From assembly GCA_911728455.2 (NCBI GenBank), contig OU452222.1, positions 16,702,686 through 16,766,685 of the forward strand: a stretch of 64,000 nt of DNA, read 5' to 3'. A program made the position numbers and the translations under genes. The notes beneath the pieces were generated by a model. It saw only the letters and a list, made by a program, of their open reading frames with translations, was not told the DNA's origin and searched no databases. Below are positions 63,938 through 64,000 of this stretch, piece by piece (the first letter of the stretch is position 1; every line of letters begins with the position of its first letter). The stretch is from Marthasterias glacialis. Lineage: Eukaryota; Echinodermata; Asteroidea; Forcipulatida; Asteriidae.

Positions 63938-64000
63938 GGGGGGGGGGTTGCTGTTTGGACACTCGTGTAGGCTACATTATGATCTTAGATTTGGGGTAGG
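61093..64000. other. Upstream flank, no gene recognised
   Basis: A local duplication (GGTGATTAAATATTCATTTT near 61840 and GGTGATTAAAATATTCATTT near 62065), the MITE at 62265-62496, an A/T-rich (AATAAA)n-like run at 63630-63662 and a T28/G9 run at 63907-63948. No exon supported. Confidence 0.5.
62265..62496. mobile_element. MITE, ends ATAATAGACCTTTCCCATGA
   Basis: ATAATAGACCTTTCCCATGA and AATATG are mirrored by CATATTTCATGGTAAAGGTC and CATTAT. An inner pair TTTTGGTTGGCAAA/GTTTGCCAACCAA gives a second stem. 232 bp, non-coding. Confidence 0.82.

Overview
The window looks like nuclear DNA of a marine deuterostome, most likely an echinoderm. The reasons are a small membrane protein built from hyalin (HYR) and EGF modules, vertebrate-like orthologues with long introns, and very dense short tRNA-derived SINEs and MITEs. 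The phylum is inferred from gene content; I cannot name a species.

Layout: (1) Positions 1 to about 11,955 are one uninterrupted satellite array, 312-bp unit, 38 units plus a diverged edge unit; it starts before the window. (2) 13,410-25,275, minus strand: a complete six-exon gene for mitochondrial phenylalanyl-tRNA synthetase (FARS2). (3) 25,276-32,784: intergenic, only repeats. (4) 32,785-45,487, minus strand: a complete six-coding-exon gene for the zinc-finger/AT-hook factor ZFAT. One 2,978-bp exon holds the fingers, the last intron uses a GC donor, and the last exon carries a 21-bp coding repeat. (5) 45,488-50,841: intergenic with SINEs, a minisatellite and a LINE scrap. (6) 50,842-60,640, minus strand: a seven-exon gene for a 396-residue type I membrane protein: signal peptide, EGF, HYR, EGF, HYR, one transmembrane helix and a tyrosine- and proline-rich tail. 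Two extra HYR exons in its introns are decayed. (7) 60,641-64,000: upstream flank with MITEs.

All three genes are transcribed leftward but do not form a functional unit: one charges mitochondrial tRNA, one is a nuclear regulator, one is a predicted surface protein. Every exon junction in the three models was checked by hand for GT-AG (or GC-AG) ends and for reading phase. Summed coding lengths are 1,407, 3,744 and 1,191 bp, all divisible by three.

The most interesting items are the HYR/EGF receptor-like gene with its tandem exon duplication and twin dead exons, a hammerhead-ribozyme-like motif inside a Penelope-like insertion with a 17-bp target-site duplication, a MITE made of AT/GC palindromes, near-perfect inverted duplications (109-bp arms at 55.2-55.6 kb; a 142-bp hairpin at 43.6 kb), and higher-order structure in the satellite.
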